Source of the DNA: Erodium maritimum
Lineage: Eukaryota; Streptophyta; Magnoliopsida; Geraniales; Geraniaceae
Assembly (NCBI GenBank): GCA_963921825.1
Contig: OY997595.1
Coordinates: 20,763,228 to 20,827,227, forward strand
DNA length: 64,000 bases
Reading direction: 5' to 3'
This document shows positions 35,105-46,569 of the stretch, in pieces; within the stretch, counting starts at the first letter, position 1, and every line of letters begins with the position of its first letter. The translations under genes and the position numbers were made by a program. The notes beneath the pieces were generated by a model. It was not told where the DNA came from. It saw only the letters and a list, made by a program, of their open reading frames with translations, and made no database searches.

Positions 35105-37035
35105 GTGTATAGTGAAATATGGAGGAGAAGTGGGTTGGGACTTGGGAGATTCCAACTTGCTGTAATGGATATATTATATTATTGTATAGTGGGTCAATTA
35201 TTTGTGCAGAGTGCGAGGCCCACTTGAATCTCTGATTTCATATTTCATCATAACCAATTGGGTTTCAACTTTCTAGCCTCAGCTATTTTGTACAAACCAC
35301 CGTACGTATGTTTTACGGGAAGATATTGCATACATTTTTTTTTCTTGAAATGATACTGATATATTATTAATAAAAGTGGTATTAAGTATTGGATTATATA
35401 AAATGAGAATCACTCTCGAAGATTCAGTATCGGGACTCCATCACAATCAGGTATATTAGTGCTTGGGATCACCCTAACGTGTCTACCTTGCATCGCAAAG
35501 TAAAAAAGAAAACGAATACAAGAATTTAGAAAGTCTGTATTTTTGGGTTGTTTGCAGATTACGTTTGTCCCTCTTTGTAAACCCATAATTGGCGTAGTGG
35601 GACGCTTTGATATTGTCGGTCGGTCGTCTTATGTCGCTTAAAAGCTCTCTCGAATGGGAGTTGATTTAGATGAGATAAGAAGGACTGAACATACGACGCT
35701 TAGTAACCGTTAAAATTAGATTATGTCGGTCCTAAATCGAAAGACGTAACAGATAAACTCTATACCGACATAGAAGGAGAAGGGAGAGACAAGAAAATAG
35801 AGGTTGTAGAAGTAGAATTATCCCTCCCGGCGGGGCTTCTTCCCTTCCTGTAGTATGGCTCCCCACAAAGGAGCTGATGTCATCCTCTTCCGTGCTCCAT
35901 CAGCGACGCTCCCAAGGATAATGGCCGATTGAGCTTCAACACATCGCGCCCCCAGATGTGCGCGTCCTCCACCTCCAGACTCCCCACGCTCCTGGAGTGT
36001 GGGACCAGTAGCTGAACCAACAGGGAGCCATTCATCTCCTGGCTCCTGTCGAGTCTTCACGTGCACAAAGTCCAGCGGATATGGGGCAGACCACCTAGGG
36101 AAGCTTATCGCAGGTGGTCAGTTGATGCCCTAAGTAGGAGAATGGGGTCTCGAGTTAGGTCTCGGGTCCATTGTCACACGGGCACCCCGTCCTCTAGGCA
36201 ACCCCTCCTTAGGTCTCGGGTCCAATATTAGTGGGTCGAAGCCAGCTCCCCCCTAGAGTCCCGGTCAGTGCAGCACCATCATCTAGGCTCCCGTTCAGGG
36301 CAGCGCCAACTCCACAGTACTCGGTCCCCCGGGAAACTCCAGAGGCACTCCCCCCCCCCTCCCCGAAAGGGTAGCAATCCCCTCGGTTGCCGCTGCGTCC
36401 AGCCCCTTGTAGGGTTGTCCATGGATACATGCACAACCTCCCTCAGGGATAGAAACGGCAGTTCACCGACCACAGGGTCATGCCCTAGAGCAGCTCCTCT
36501 GTAGGGTTTCCAAACCCTACTCCGTCTTCGCGTCCAGGCTTGACGAAAGACCCTTGAGGATGCCTCCACCATGCTTCAACGCCACCCATGTGTATCCCGG
36601 ATCAAGCGTTGGGTTCTGGTCGTCACCATTGTGATCGTGAAATACTCCGAGTACTCCACTACGGTCTGAGCCGTCACTGCCCTAGGTGTCACCAGAGCAA
36701 GGTCATGATGAACTCAGGGAAGCAAACTAGGGTTCAGTCTAACGGGGACCAAACCATAACGTGGAGCATAAGGCAATCGTGGCCGCCACAATAGTATCTC
36801 GGGACGAAAATCTCCACGTAGAGGAGGAGGCGGACCCAAACTAGCCATCGAGAGCAGCGATGAGGAGAAAGACCAGAGCTTCATGGATCCCGAGGCCGAG
36901 ATCGGCGAAGTAGGGGAGGAGGAGGAAGAGTATATAAGTGTTGACCACCAGCCCCATCCATTCTTATCCCCCGCACCAGGCGTGGTCTGCGAGGGGCTTG
37001 ACCTGATGGGACATGGGAGCACGGGGGCGGCCCTA
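35105..37035. other. No gene seen; host DNA, then a GC-rich unidentified element
   Basis: 35105-35800 is the SAUR upstream region plus anonymous DNA. 35818-37035 is GC-rich with overlapping frames on both strands, none with a domain I recognise. Repeated GGTCTCGGGTCCA(A/T)T phrases occur near 36150-36250. The minus-strand stretch near 36720-36850 (MASLGPPPPLRGD...) looks like the start of a protein but ends soon after. It may be a decayed retroelement leader. Confidence 0.4.
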
Positions 37036-37222
37036 CATGTAACATCCCGCCGTGCCAGACCCTGGCCCCACGCGCGGCGATGTTAGGTTTGCAGCCCAAT
37101 ACACCCCAACCCCTCTTGTGTATTGTCCACAGACAAATACCAACCTAGGTTGTTGGTGAGACTTGAACCTAAGACCTCACCCTTTATAGCATTTCCTTGA
37201 GTGATGTTATCACCAATTGAGT
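37036..37222 (-). mobile_element. tRNA-derived SINE, minus strand
   Basis: On the minus strand the head carries an RNA polymerase III A-box-like ACTCAATTGGTGATA and a B-box-like GGTTCAAGTCTC about 45 bases later. The body has TTGTCTGTGGACAATACAC and GTGTATTGGGCTGCA, and the 3' end is GGCACGGCGGGATGTTAC. It is a near copy of 43912-44101 in opposite orientation. LTR family B starts at the next base but one. Confidence 0.6.
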
Positions 37223-39627
37223 TGTAATAACCACTCTCGGTCAACGCCAGTCAAATCTGCGAAAAACAGGAAAATTTAAAAAATTTCAACAGACACTTGA
37301 ATGAACCTAAATTTGACCCCGAGGGTCATACCGGACTTAAGTTGACCCCGATATCGACCAAAGTGAGTTCCGGGGGACTCAGGGCAACTTTCTGATCAAT
37401 TTGGGAAATGTTGACTTTTCGCTGGAAAAGTCAACCGAGCGACGTTTTGGTCGAGGACCGTTTTGGATCCAAAAATCTTATCCATCGTCACAGCGGTCTT
37501 AGTTGAGCCGTTTCCTTGTAGCCCGTGAAGCTTCGTAATTTCTTGGAAAAAGTGCCCGTTCGGGGCCCGAAACGTCCGAATTTCGCGAATCTAATTGGAA
37601 CCATAAAGGTGTGGGACCCACTTGACACTTGTCCAATATATGGTGGTGTTAGGTTTTGGGGGGAAACTAAAGGTGAGGCCTTAAGGGTGGCCGGCCATAT
37701 ATCAAAAAAAAAATAATAAATAAAAGAAAGGAGTTAGTTTTTAGAGAGAGAAGGAGAAGGAGAAGGAGAGAGAAAAGAGAAGGAAATGGGGTTTGTGGCT
37801 ACTATTCACGAGCATCTAGCCCTTGGATCGTCTCAAAGTTAGGAGAATCTAACTCACACCGTCTTCCTCTACGGTAATCCCTAATCCGATCTTCGTTTTG
37901 CTAAATTTCAAAAGTTAGGGTTTGGTTAAAGTGAGTAGTTTGTGAGGGAAATGAGGTGTGGGGATTGTGGGAGACGTCTTGGACACGTTTTTGAACGAAG
38001 AATGACGTTTTCCGGTGACCGGGAGCTCGGGGGGAGCTCCGGCCACCGTGTGTGGTGGCCGGCCGGCCATAGGGTGGCTGGCCAGAGCTAGGCCCAGCCA
38101 CCACCATGGTGAGCCGAGCCCAAGGTGGCCCTAGCCACCCACGGCCAAGGGTATCCGGGTGGGTCCCACGTGCTCGGGTGCTCGGTTTTTAGGTTCGGTT
38201 GGTTTAGAACGTTCCCCGAATCATTTATCTACAACCGGATCGAATTTTGGAATTAAAATGTGAAAGTTGTAATTGACGGGTTTAGAAACTTTAAACGTTA
38301 ATTAAATGACTCGGAAGTCGGAATTGGGTTCCGTCGAGTGCATAGGAACCTTTGAATTATTCTAAGACCGTAGAAACGAAAACGGGAATTTTCGGAGCCC
38401 CGGAAGGGCGTTTCCAAAACCCGGGCAGATTCTCCACGTCGGGCGAATCGGGCCTTTCCGGGTCCAATATCGACAATATCGAGTAATTGGGGAGTTTGGG
38501 AGTGATCGACATTGTCGGGGTTACTTTTGGGCGTCAGGTTTATTAAAATTCAGTTTATGCCTGCAAGCTTAAAAGAGTTTAAAATTGTGTTCTTGTTAGA
38601 TCGTGCTGCAGACCGAGGAAAAGGAAAGCTAGGCGAGTGACCGAGATCACGCCGGAGCTTAATTGTGCGCTTTTGGAGAAAGCATACGAGGTAGGGAAAA
38701 GTAGCCGGATCTCAGCCCTGACTAGGGAAAGTTAACAGTAGAAATGCATGTGACACTAGGGTGTCGTGGGTTAAGTAGGTTTATCTAATATTAGAAAGGT
38801 AGGCGACACCAGGTAGTTTCGTATGATTCGGGAACGTATCGAACATTATAATTACATGTGACACTTAGTAGTGTCGTAGGAGCAGAGAATTTATCGATGT
38901 TAGAATTACTGGAGGCATATGATCATGCCCAGAGGTTGATTGCGAACTTATCGATATTAGGAGTACTGGAGGCATATGACCATGCCCGGAGGTTGATTGT
39001 GAAACTGTTGATATTAAGACTGTTGGAGGCATTGGTTATGCCGGAGGTTGCTTGTACTGTTGTGTCTTGGGTGGTCATGAGAGCCCGTACTTTACTGGTG
39101 TGTCTTGGGTGGCCATGAGAGCCCGTGTTTTACCGATTGTGTCTTGGGTGGCCATGAGTGCTCGTGGGGTTGTTGAACCTGTGTCTTTACTCTTGGTGTC
39201 TTAGGTGGCCATGAGTGCCGGTGGGGTTGTTGAACCCGTGTCTTTATTGTTGGTGTGTCTTGGGTGGCCATGAGTGTCCGTGGGATTGTTGAGCCTGTGA
39301 GTTACCGTTGGTGTCTTGGGAGGCCGTGAGTGCCCGTGGGGTTGTTGAGCCCGTGAGTTACTGTTGGTGGGTCTTGGGAGGCCGTGAGTGCCCATGGGGT
39401 TGTTAAGCCCGTGAGTTACTGTTGGTGTGTCATGGGAGGCCGTGAGTGCCCGTGGGGTTGTTGAGCCCGTGAGTTATGGTTGGTGTGTCTTGGGAGGCCG
39501 TGAGTGCCCGTGGGGTTGTTGAGTCCGTGTTTTACTGTTGGTGTCATGGGTGTCCATGAGTGCATGTGGAGTGTTGAACCTGTGTTGTTGCTGTTTGTTG
39601 AACTTTGCTTGTGATTGTGATTGTGTT
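37223..39627 (+). mobile_element. Family B LTR, left part (outer copy)
   Basis: Starts TGTAATAACCACTCTCGG. Most of it parallels the complete LTR at 39628-42994: GAGAGAAGGAGAAGGAGAAGG leader at about 37745, donor-like CGAG^GTAGGGAAAAG at 38690/38691, then the GGGTGGCCATGAGTGCCCGTGG repeats. It is interrupted at 39627 and continues at about 43000. Confidence 0.85.
39050..39580 (+). repeat. Minisatellite in the outer family B LTR
   Basis: About nine copies of a 50-60-bp unit built on TCTTGGGTGGCCATGAGTGCC, then CGTGGGGTTGTTGAACCCGTG, lie downstream of the donor-like site and inside the intron-like interval. Confidence 0.9.
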
Positions 39628-42600
39628 CGTAATAACCACTTTCGGTCAACGCCAGTCAAACCTGCGAAAAACAGGAAAATTTAAAATTTTTGGACAGACA
39701 CTTAAATGAACTCAAATTTGACCCCGAGGGTCATACCGGACTTAAGTTGACTCCGATATGGACCAAAGTGAGTTCTGGGGGACTCAGGGCAACTTTCTGA
39801 CCAATTTGGGAAATGTTGACTTTTTGCTGGAAAAGTCAACCGAGCGACGTATTGGTCCGTTCGAGGCCCGTTTTGGATCCAAAAACCTTAGCCGTCGTCG
39901 CAGTGGTCTTAGTTGGGCCGTTTCCTTGTAGCCCGCTAAGTTTCGTAATTTCTTGGAAAAAGTGTCCGTTCGGGGCCCGAAACGTCCGATTTTCGCGAAT
40001 CTGATTGGAAAATATCTTCTATATATTTTCCCAAAAAGGTGTTGGACCCACCTTGCCACTTGTCAAGCAAGTGGTGGTGTTAGGTGTGGGACAAGACAAG
40101 GAAGACTACTTCTAGGTGTTAGTTTGTAATTAAGTATTAGTTTGATGTTTTTTTTAAATAAAAAAAAGGGAAGAAGATGACTACACGTCCATACATTGTA
40201 AAAAAGGAAAAGAAAATGGAAAAAGAGAGTTAGTTTTTAGAGAGAGAAGGAGAAGGAGAAGAAGAGAGAAAAGAGAAGGAGTTGGGGTTTGTGGTCACTA
40301 TTCACGAGCATCGAGCCATGGGTTTGTCTCAACGATAGTAGATTCGAGCTCACATCGTCTTCCTCTACGGTAAGAACCTAACCGATTTTCATTTTGGAAC
40401 GTTTGAATTTTAGGGTTTGAGTTTAAACGGTTTGATTAAGGTTGGGTTTTGTTTAAAATTGGTTTAAAGATGAATGGTTGAGGTTTGGGGTTCGTTAGGA
40501 ACGTTTTGGGGCGAAAAGGAAATTTTCCTAATTGTGGCCGGGTGGGGCCCATGTGCCTGAGTATCGGGTTTTCGTGTTCGGGTGGTTTAGGACGATCCCC
40601 AAGTAGTTAATCCACACCCGGATCGGAATTTGGAATTAAATTGTGAAAGTTGGAATTTCGGGTTTAGAAACTTTAAACGTTAATTAAATGACTCAGAAGT
40701 CGGAATTCGATTCCGTCAAGTGCATTGGGACCCTTGAATTATTCTAAGACCGTAGAAACGAAAACGAGAATTTTTGGAGCCCCGGAAGGGCATTTCCAAA
40801 ACCCGGGCAGATTCGCCATGTCGGGCGAATCGGGCCTTTACGGGTCCTTTATCGACAATGTCGAGTAATCGGGAAGTTTGGGAGTGATCGACATTGTCGG
40901 GGTTACGTTTGGGCGTTAAGTTTATCGAATTTCAGTTTATTCCTGCGAGTTTAAAGGTGCCTTAAAATTGTGTTCTTTTAGATCGTGTTGCGGACCGAGG
41001 CAAAGGGAAGCTAGGCGAGTGACTGAGATCACACCGGGGCTTATTTGGGAACTTTTGGAGAACACACACGAGGTAGGGAAAAGTAGCCGGATCTCGGCCC
41101 TGACTAGGGAAAGTTAACAGTAGAATTGCATGTGACACCGGGGTGTCGTGGGTTAAGTAGGTTTGTCGATTATTAGAAAGGCATGATACGGGAACTTAGC
41201 GAATATTAGAAAAGCATGTGAAACTTAGCAGTGTCGTAGGAGCAATGAACTTATTGATTGCGAACTTATCGACATTAGGAGTACTGGAGGCATATGACCA
41301 TGCCAAGAGGTTGTTTGTGAAACTGTTGAATTTAGAACTGTTGGAGGCATTGTTTATGCCGGAGGTTGATTGTGTGTAGTTGTGTCTTGGGTGGCCTTGA
41401 GAGCCGGTGTTTTACTGTTGGTGTTTTGGGTGGCCATGAGTGCCCGTGGGGTTGTTGAACCCGTGTCTTTACCTTTGGTGTTTTGGGTGGCCATGAGTGC
41501 CCGTGGGGTTGTTGAACCCGTGTCTTTATTGTTGTTGTCTTGGGTGGCCATGAGAGCCCGTGCCTTATTGTTGATGTCTTGGGTGGCCATGAGAGCCCGT
41601 GTTACTATTGGTGTGTCTTGGGTGGCCATGAGAGCCCGTGTTTTACTGTTGGAGTCTTGGGTGGCCATGAGTGCCCGTGGGTTTGTTGAACCCGTGTCTT
41701 TACTGTTGGTGTCTTGGGTGGCCATGAGTGCCCGTGGGGTTGTTGAACCCGTGTCTTACTGTTGGTGTCTTGGGAGGCCGTGAGTGCCTGTGGGTTGTTG
41801 AGTCGTGAGTTACTGTTGGTGGTTTTGAGTGGCCGTGAGTGCCTATGGGTTGTTGAGCCCGTGAGTTACTGTTGGTGGTTTTGAGTGGTCGTGAGTGCCC
41901 GTGGGGTTGTTCAGCCCGTGAGTTACTGTTGGTGGTTTTGAGTGGCCGTGAGTTCCCGTGGGGTTGTTGAGCCCGTGAGTTATGGTTGGTGTATCTTGGG
42001 AGGACGTGAGTGCCTGTGGGGAGGTTGAGTCCGTGTTTTACGGTTGGTGTCTTGGGTGGCCATGAGTGCCCGTGGAGTGCTGAACTTGTGTTGTTGCTGT
42101 TGTTGAACTTTGTTTGTGGTTGTGATTGTGATTGTGGTTACCTGAGGTTGAGGGCCCGCTTCATGAAACGGGGGTCCACGAGCACACGCGTCTGCATGTT
42201 CAGACGGGGTAGGTGGCCCGCCCGTCAAGAAAGGGGTCCTGGCCGCGCGTGTGTGGTTTGGGGTTGTGAGCATTCTTTGGCTGGCTTACGAGTTAGAGTC
42301 TCGGTAAGTTGTGAGCATTCTTTGGCTGGTCTGACCGAGTTAGAGTCTCGGGAGGTTGCGAGCGTTCTTTGGCTGGCCTGACCGAGTTAGAGTCTCTGGA
42401 GGTTGCAAGCGTCCTTTGGCACTGAGCAGATGGCAGGGATGCGGTCCTTTGTGATCTTGTTTGGTGTGCGATCCTTTGTGATCTTGGTTGGTGTTGCGTA
42501 TTTATCTGTCGTGTCTTTGGAGGAGGTCGTCAATGGTTGTGTCGGGTTTACATCACGAGTCCGAGTGTTGAGTCTGTTGAGAAAGGTAACTGGTGTGTGT

Positions 42601-42994
42601 CATTTGAGTACTTGGGTTGGGGATTGCATTCCCGGTGTTGGGTGTGTTTTGGGTGTTACCGGCATTGTCTGCTAAGTATGCCGTAGTCAGTCTGTTATCT
42701 GTGGTGGTGAGCGAACGCTCACCCCTAGCTGCTTTTCCTACAGGTACCGTTCGTAGGCTGGACTAGGTGAGCTTCTGAAGCTTGAAGAGCTAGAAGCGGG
42801 TTTCTGGGTTTATTTTGAGTCTAGCGACGTATACCATGTTTTTGTCCACTTGTTGGGACTGATTTTTAGTTGTAAGTATTTTTTGTTGAACAAATGGTGA
42901 TTTTAAAGTGATTTAGTGTAAAAGGTTTCAAAATGTTTTATTGTTTTTAAAGGTTCACGTCCTGAGTTCGGTTTACTGAAATTGGGGCGTGACA
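39628..42994 (+). mobile_element. Solo LTR, family B, inserted in another family B LTR
   Basis: Starts (T>C)GTAATAACCACTTTCGG and ends GGGGCGTGACA, 3367 bp, with a perfect GTGTT duplication at 39623-39627 and 42995-42999. Donor-like CGAG^GTAGGGAAAAG (41072/41073) and a strong acceptor-like GCTTTTCCTACAG^GTACC (42743/42744) are 1671 bp apart. Family B differs from family A in most of its sequence but keeps the same order of signals: GAGGTAGGG, repeats, GAGCGAACGCTCACCCCT, acceptor, GGGGCGTGACA end. Confidence 0.92.
41380..42090 (+). repeat. Minisatellite in the inner family B LTR, about 12-13 copies
   Basis: The same 50-60-bp unit as at 39050-39580. In 41370-41783 the dominant length of 57 bp, a multiple of three, keeps an accidental 137-residue frame open with WVAMSARGVVEPVS repeated; this is not evidence of a protein. 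Confidence 0.9.
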
Positions 42995-43907
42995 GTGTTT
43001 GCCCGAGGTTAGTGACCCGACTTCGTGTCGGGAAGTGGTGTGGATTTTGGCTGGCTTACGAGTTTGAGTCTCGGTAAGTTGCGAGCGTCCTTTGGCTGGC
43101 ATGATCCGTGTTCGAGTCTTGGCAGGTTGCGAGCGTTCTTTGGCTAGCCTGATCCGTGTTCGAGTCTCGGTAGGTTGTGAGCATTTGTAGGCGATGAGAG
43201 GGCAGCTCCCCTTCCGACTAGCTATCGGAAAAGTAGCTCGGTTTATCGTCAACAGGTCGACCGCCTGGAGCCTGACAGTGATAGGTAAAGCGCGTGGGGC
43301 AGCCTCGAGCCCAGCCGGTTAGCAATCGGCACTGAGCAGCTGACAGGAATGCGATCCTTTGTGATCTTGTTTGCGTGCGATCCTTTGTGATCTTGTTTGC
43401 GTGCGATCCTTTGTGATCTTGTTTGGTGTGCGTAGTTTTCTGTCGTGTCTTTGGAGGAGGTCGTCGATAGTTGTGTCGGGTTTACATTACGAGTCCGAGT
43501 GTTGAGTCTGTTGAGGAAGGTAACGGGTTGTGTGTCAGTTGAGTTACTTGAGTTTGGGGATGGTATTCCCGGTGTTGGGTTTGGTTTTGGGTGTTACCGG
43601 CATTGTCTGCTAAGTATGCCGTAGTCAGTCCGTTATCCGTGGTGGTGAGCGAACGCTCACCCCTAGCTGCTTTTCCTACAGGTACCGGTCGCAGGTTGGA
43701 CTAGGTGAGCTTCCGAAGCTTAAAGAGCTAGGAGCGGGATTCTGGGTTTATTTTGAGTATAGCGACGGATACCATATTTTTGTCCACTTGTTGGGACGTA
43801 TTTTGAGTTGTAAATATTATTTTGTTGAACAAATGGTGATTTTAAAGGGATTTATGTAAAAGGTTTCAAAATGTTTTATTGTTTCAAGTCTCAATTGGTG
43901 ATTTTAT
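42995..43907 (+). mobile_element. Family B LTR, right part (outer copy)
   Basis: Continues the outer LTR after the insertion and parallels 42130-42945: GGCTGGCTTACGAGTT repeats, CGATCCTTTGTGATCTTG repeats (three in a row at 43349-43425), GAGCGAACGCTCACCCCT, and acceptor-like TTTTCCTACAG^GTACC at 43681/43682. The last 50 or so LTR bases are replaced by CAAGTCTCAATTGGTGAT, a SINE-like phrase, so the proper terminus is lost. Confidence 0.8.
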
Positions 43908-43911
43908 TGAG

Positions 43912-44101
43912 TTGCAGCTCAATTGGTGATAGCGTCACTCAAGGAAATGCTATAAAGGGTGAGGTCTTGGGTTCAAGTCTCACCAACAACATGGGTTGGT
44001 ATTTGTCTGTGGACAATACACCAGAGGGGTGGGGGTGTATTGGGCTGCAGACCTAACATCGCCGCGCGTGGGGCCCGGGTCTGGCACGGCGGGATGTTAC
44101 A
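43912..44101 (+). mobile_element. tRNA-derived SINE, plus strand
   Basis: A-box-like AGCTCAATTGGTGATAG at about 43917-43932 and B-box-like GGTTCAAGTCT at 43970-43980 lie at the spacing of a tRNA promoter, but the region cannot fold into a normal tRNA. A conserved body and a GGCACGGCGGGATGTTACA end follow. Head-to-head with the copy at 37036-37222. Confidence 0.65.
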
Positions 44102-44279
44102 CTACAGATAGAAGCATCACCTATTGGCGAGGTCCCAGGCGGCACAACGGCAACGTTTTCTGGGAGGAGCACCATAACAGCAAGGCTAGGGCTAGGTTGA
44201 GAATCTCAAGGAGCGAGAGAGTTTTTTTCCAGAGCAAATTGTTATGTTTATGTGTAGAATCATACTATTAAAATGTTTA

Positions 44280-44480
44280 ACTTTTTTTTTGATAAATGAT
44301 ATTTTTATTGATTCACTTTGAAATAACTATTACAAAGTGGAGGAAAATCCTCAAATAACCTTCAAAATAGAAAAACAAGCCAAAGAAATCATCTCCTAGG
44401 AGAGATGAGACAGAGGGATGGGGAAGTCGTCCAAAGTGTAAAGGACGCCTCCTCAATGAGCTATCCCGTCATCTTACAAA
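44280..44480 (-). mobile_element. Short retroposon tail (LINE or SINE 3' end)
   Basis: On the minus strand the piece ends AATCAATAAAAATATCATTTATC followed by an A-run (T-run at about 44283-44291), like the 3' end of a plant LINE. It is too short to classify and no clear duplication was found. Confidence 0.4.
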
Positions 44481-44939
44481 TACTGAAACTGTGAAGTTGC
44501 AGCTCAGATCAATATTAATTGAATATTATATATGTATATAATCACGTGAAAACTAAGATTAAAAGTCATTGTTCGATGGATTAATTTTTGTAAACGGTGC
44601 ATATATTTTCAAATATTGATTAACTGTAAAATGTCGTGTTCCATACATAAGAAAAGTTATGATTTAACTTTCTTAAGTTTGTAGATACGTATATACGGAG
44701 AGGAAACAAGTTTCAATTTAACTCATCTTTTATTTACAGTGAAGCAAAATGATTAGCACGACCTATATATGGAGCTGTTAAGGATGCCCAGATATTGAGC
44801 CATCTTTCGATGAACGTGACTTCAATTAAAAGCCTCCTTCAATGGACGACTTTCCATGATTATTGGCTGTTATAATTTCACAATAAACCCATCTCATGAA
44901 CTAAAAACATATTGGCTGATTTTCAGAACAGGTATAATC
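44481..44939. other. No gene seen
   Basis: AT-rich sequence between the retroposon tail and the first viral-like reading. No open frame of note. Confidence 0.5.
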
Positions 44940-46030
44940 ATGACAGCAGAGCACATTAACTTTGAACAATATATTAACAAATAATCAAATATATTATAGA
45001 GATCGATAAAAACATGATAAAATTGCAAAAAGAAACTGCTGAAACCATCAACAAAATACTAAAAAAACTGATCAAAAAATGAAAGCTTTACAAGAAGAAA
45101 AAACTGAAATATCTAAAACACTAGCAGAAACAACTAGAGACCGAGAAATAACCAGATCAATACAATCTTTAAAACTAAAGCCCCAAGTTCTAGTATCAAA
45201 AATATCAACCTTGCCAACCTCTTCCACCGCAAACATGTTAGAAACCGGAATCACCATGTGTGATAAGATAAAATACAAACCTGAACACATAAAAGCCTAC
45301 GAATAGATTATTAAATACTATGACTATAAATCGCATAGCGAAATCCTAAGGGGTACTAGGGTCACTAAATACCCTAGATACATATGTAGTGAAGAAGTCA
45401 ACCCTAATGCAGTGGAAAATTTATTCTTATATGGCTTCGTAGATAAAATACTATTCAACGAAACCTTCAAAGGCATCTAGGGACTACCTAGTGTAATAAT
45501 GAATCAGCCAGAGCAATTATAGGATCCTATGGATCAGGGCTCTACGCCATTTAAATATTTGATGCCAGCACTGACCTTACAGGAAAACCAATTGTAATAT
45601 GTCAACTGTATAAAAACGGGAAAAACAGTAACATCCAAGGAGATAACACTTCTACTAAACTATTAACACCATGTACTATTGATAATTGTCAATAATGGCT
45701 AAGTCAAAAATGGGCAACGGGACTCAACACTTTAAACTCAAGAATAAACGACATGATAACCACAAGAAAGGCCCGAACTATAGGAACCAGAAAAGAAGGA
45801 CAGGTAGAAGAGATCATCACCCTATATTATGACAATGATATCCTCTCGCAAAGTAACGTAGACCTTGAAAGAATGTATCAGAAAATTATCAACTTAGAAT
45901 ATAAACATTCCCCATAAACAATAAAAGCCTATCAATCCAAACCAAAAAACAAGAAAAGACCCATTGTAGGAGAAATTAACCCAGGAATAAAAATATCAAA
46001 AGAAGAAGAATCATCTGACCATTTTCAGTA
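44940..46030 (+). pseudogene. Endogenous pararetrovirus: broken ORF upstream of the intergenic region
   Basis: A coding trace starts with ATG at 44940, passes through a lysine/glutamate-rich coiled-coil-like stretch (45003-45140, open at 45079-45306), and can be followed to about 46030 despite at least four in-frame stops (for example 45304 and 45478) and frameshifts. In Caulimoviridae the gene directly upstream of the intergenic promoter encodes the inclusion-body/translation-transactivator protein, and position and coiled-coil character fit that. I could not confirm the family by motif, so the name rests on location. Confidence 0.4.
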
Positions 46031-46069
46031 AGATCAATGTAAAACCTTATTAACAGTGCAAAAGCCCAA

Positions 46070-46320
46070 ATCCTATCACCCTAACAATGTAAAACCCAAA
46101 GTATTACCGGGCCAAAGCCCAACGTATCACCGGGTGAAAGGCCAACGTATCACCGGGTGAAAGCCCAACGTACTATCGGGTGAAAACCCAACGTACTAGC
46201 GGATGAAAACCCAACATATTACCAGGCGAAAACCCAACGTACTACCGGGTGAAAACCCAACATATTACCAGGTGAAAACCCAACGTACTATTGGGTGAAA
46301 ACTCAACATATTACCTTATT
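46070..46320 (+). repeat. Tandem repeat, 23-bp unit, about 10 copies, viral intergenic region
   Basis: The unit (C/T)TACCGGGTGAAAACCCAACGTA is repeated about ten times. GGGTGAAAACCC is nearly palindromic. It lies between the broken ORF and the TATA box. Confidence 0.9.
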
Positions 46321-46343
46321 ACTATTATACCACCAAAGAAGAA

Positions 46344-46455
46344 TGGAAGCCCAACATGGAAGCACTCAAGCCCAACATGGAAGCATTCAAGACCAACAAG
46401 GAAGCATTCAAGCCCAACAAGAAAGCATACAAGCCCAAGGAAAGAACAAGAGCCC
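46344..46455 (+). repeat. Tandem repeat, 21-bp unit, about 5 copies
   Basis: The unit CAAGCCCAACATGGAAGCATT is repeated about five times directly after the 23-bp array and upstream of the promoter. Confidence 0.9.
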
Positions 46456-46569
46456 AAGATGAAAGTTTACTAAAAGAACAAGACAAAATATCATCAAAGC
46501 ATGCAAAATGAAGATGCGTACAAGAGAAGAAAGTGAAAGAAAAAGTGGGAGACAAGTAGAATCTTTGTA

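Noticed and set aside
35818-37022. Candidate host gene in the GC-rich stretch
   Set aside because: Open frames overlap on both strands, none exceeds about 100 codons, and no domain or splice pattern could be built by eye. Left as unidentified.
41370-41783. 137-residue open frame with regular WVAMSARG repeats
   Set aside because: It follows from a tandem repeat with a unit often divisible by three inside an LTR; no start context, no domain, and the neighbouring copy is different.
43912-43990. Possible tRNA gene (A and B boxes)
   Set aside because: The boxes are followed by a conserved 110-bp non-tRNA body and occur in several dispersed copies; no full cloverleaf can be drawn. Called a SINE.
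46070-46455. CRISPR-like array
   Set aside because: Units are head-to-tail without unique spacers and the genome is a plant; these are ordinary tandem repeats.
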